From Daucus carota subsp. sativus (lineage: Eukaryota; Streptophyta; Magnoliopsida; Apiales; Apiaceae): DNA of 64,000 nucleotides. Position numbers and translations under genes: made by a program. Positions within the stretch are counted from its first letter, which is position 1. Every line of letters starts with the position of its first letter. Positions 63,001 to 64,000 of the stretch are shown here, one piece after another. The DNA is taken from contig NC_030383.2 of the NCBI RefSeq assembly GCF_001625215.2, positions 5,158,779 through 5,222,778 of the forward strand, read 5' to 3'. The notes below the pieces were generated by a model. That model had not been told where the DNA came from. It worked only from the letters and a program-made list of their open reading frames with translations, and did no database searches.

Positions 63001-64000
63001 TCTAGCGCGGGCTAGATGTCAGTCCGATCCAATATGATCCAGGTTCGTAGGACAGTGAAAGCCGTCGTCAATGGAAACCCGTACTCACATGGTCTAGGAT
63101 CATATGACAAAAGACTGTCATGAAGCGGGCAGGAGAACAGATAATGATCCAGTAAGAGGTAAAGACCTCAACCGGGACTAGTCATGAGCCATCATGTCTT
63201 GTTTATCTTATAATGGGGTGAGGGAGTCAATCACCATCTTACGGAGGGAACCCGATAATACTCTTATGGGGAGAGAGCCCGATAGTCCTCTTGTGCGGAG
63301 AGAGAGCCCAATCATCCTCTTCTGGGCGAGGGAACTCGAGATAAAGGGGCGTAGCCCTAGTGAGAGCTCACAAGACACTTGGTAAAATAACGTGGACGAC
63401 TCCTCCGACGAGGCATATTTATAGTATAAATGATGAGACCTTAGAGCTAGCTAAAGAATGAGTCCTGACGAGGTGGTCACTAGACTACCAACCTTCAACA
63501 ATAATGACCCCAATAAACATGACCAAGAGGTAGCTAGACCTTAAGCGTTGATAAATCTTCTAAATAGTGGAGGCTCAATAATGAGGTGATTATAAGAATA
63601 ATAAGGAATAGTGGAGGCTCAATAATGAGGTGATTATAAGAATAATAAGGCATATTGATCTGAAGAGCCGATAATCTCTATTAATAGCGGGAATGAACTT
63701 ACTTGATGATCCATACCTAAATGTGAGCGGTTGAGATCCATGTCAAATTTGGAGATAACAAAAAGGGAGAAGCATTATTTAGAATTGCTATTCTACATTA
63801 GAATTTGTATTATACATTAGAAACGGTAATCTGTATAAGATGATTTTATCAAATAATATATATAAAGCACATTAAACCCCGGAAAATGGATAACACAGAA
63901 ACAAATTACATAAAGAGGTTCTTGTTTGTGTAGAATATATTTCGTTAGAGATTGGATTTTATCTAACAATTATTATTATATTTTATAGGTTTTTAGGTTG
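63001..64000. repeat. Repeat-rich block, probably the non-coding end of a larger transposon
   Basis: Base composition is less AT-rich than its surroundings. It holds approximate repeats of GGAGAGAGCCCGATAGTCCTC (63260-63330) and a near-perfect 44-base tandem pair at 63563-63606 and 63607-63650. No gene was found. This style of sequence is common in retrotransposon terminal or untranslated regions, but no ends are inside the window, so the class is unknown. Confidence 0.45.

Overview
This is a nuclear chromosome segment of a flowering plant, most likely a eudicot. The genes have GT-AG introns, the intergenic DNA is AT-rich, and every recognisable protein is closest to angiosperm families (CTR1, HsfA3, NPF6.2, cytosolic aldolase, PLS-type PPR, arabinogalactan protein). 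Small DNA transposons are abundant, especially Stowaway MITEs with CTCCCTCC ends. The species cannot be fixed from the sequence; an asterid such as an Apiaceae member is only a hunch.

Layout. Bases 1-5.7 kb: a small orphan gene (minus), a Pack-MULE carrying a captured gene fragment and itself interrupted by a hAT MITE, and an arabinogalactan-protein gene. Part of the AGP 3' flank is duplicated at the window start. 5.7-7.9 kb: no gene, but a Mutator-type MITE and a second hAT MITE with intact target-site duplications. 7.9-10.4 kb: three-exon cytosolic fructose-bisphosphate aldolase (minus). 12.6-14.6 kb: heat-stress factor HsfA3 (plus). 15.6-25.5 kb: a 15-exon CTR1 Raf-like kinase (minus), including one GC-AG intron. 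27.8-29.7 kb: FkbM-type methyltransferase (minus). 30.3-31.6 kb: alkenal/double-bond reductase (plus). 32.2-33.8 kb: PPR gene (plus). 34.9-35.8 kb: broken gene remnants. 38.2-39.2 kb: TPT-family sugar-phosphate translocator (plus).

39.9-44.1 kb is the most unusual part: three tandem copies of a small CCDC124/Lso2-like gene (minus). The first two are arranged head to head with a decayed MFAP1-like gene (plus), and the second MFAP1-like copy is interrupted by a MITE. 45.0-47.7 kb: NPF6.2/NRT1.4-type transporter (minus). 51.2-53.0 kb: SNU13/NHP2L1 (minus), whose start codon sits alone in its coding exon. 55.4-56.4 kb: ER-type DnaJ (minus). 58.0-61.1 kb: DDX3/Ded1-type DEAD-box helicase (minus) with a coding minisatellite. 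61.5-64 kb: Harbinger-like and Stowaway MITEs and a repeat-rich, probably transposon-derived block running off the end.

The genes do not form one pathway. CTR1 (ethylene signalling) and HsfA3 (heat/drought) are stress-signalling neighbours; aldolase, SNU13, DnaJ and the helicase are housekeeping. Exon limits were set by hand from splice-site consensus and family alignment from memory, so single-base boundaries are inferences.
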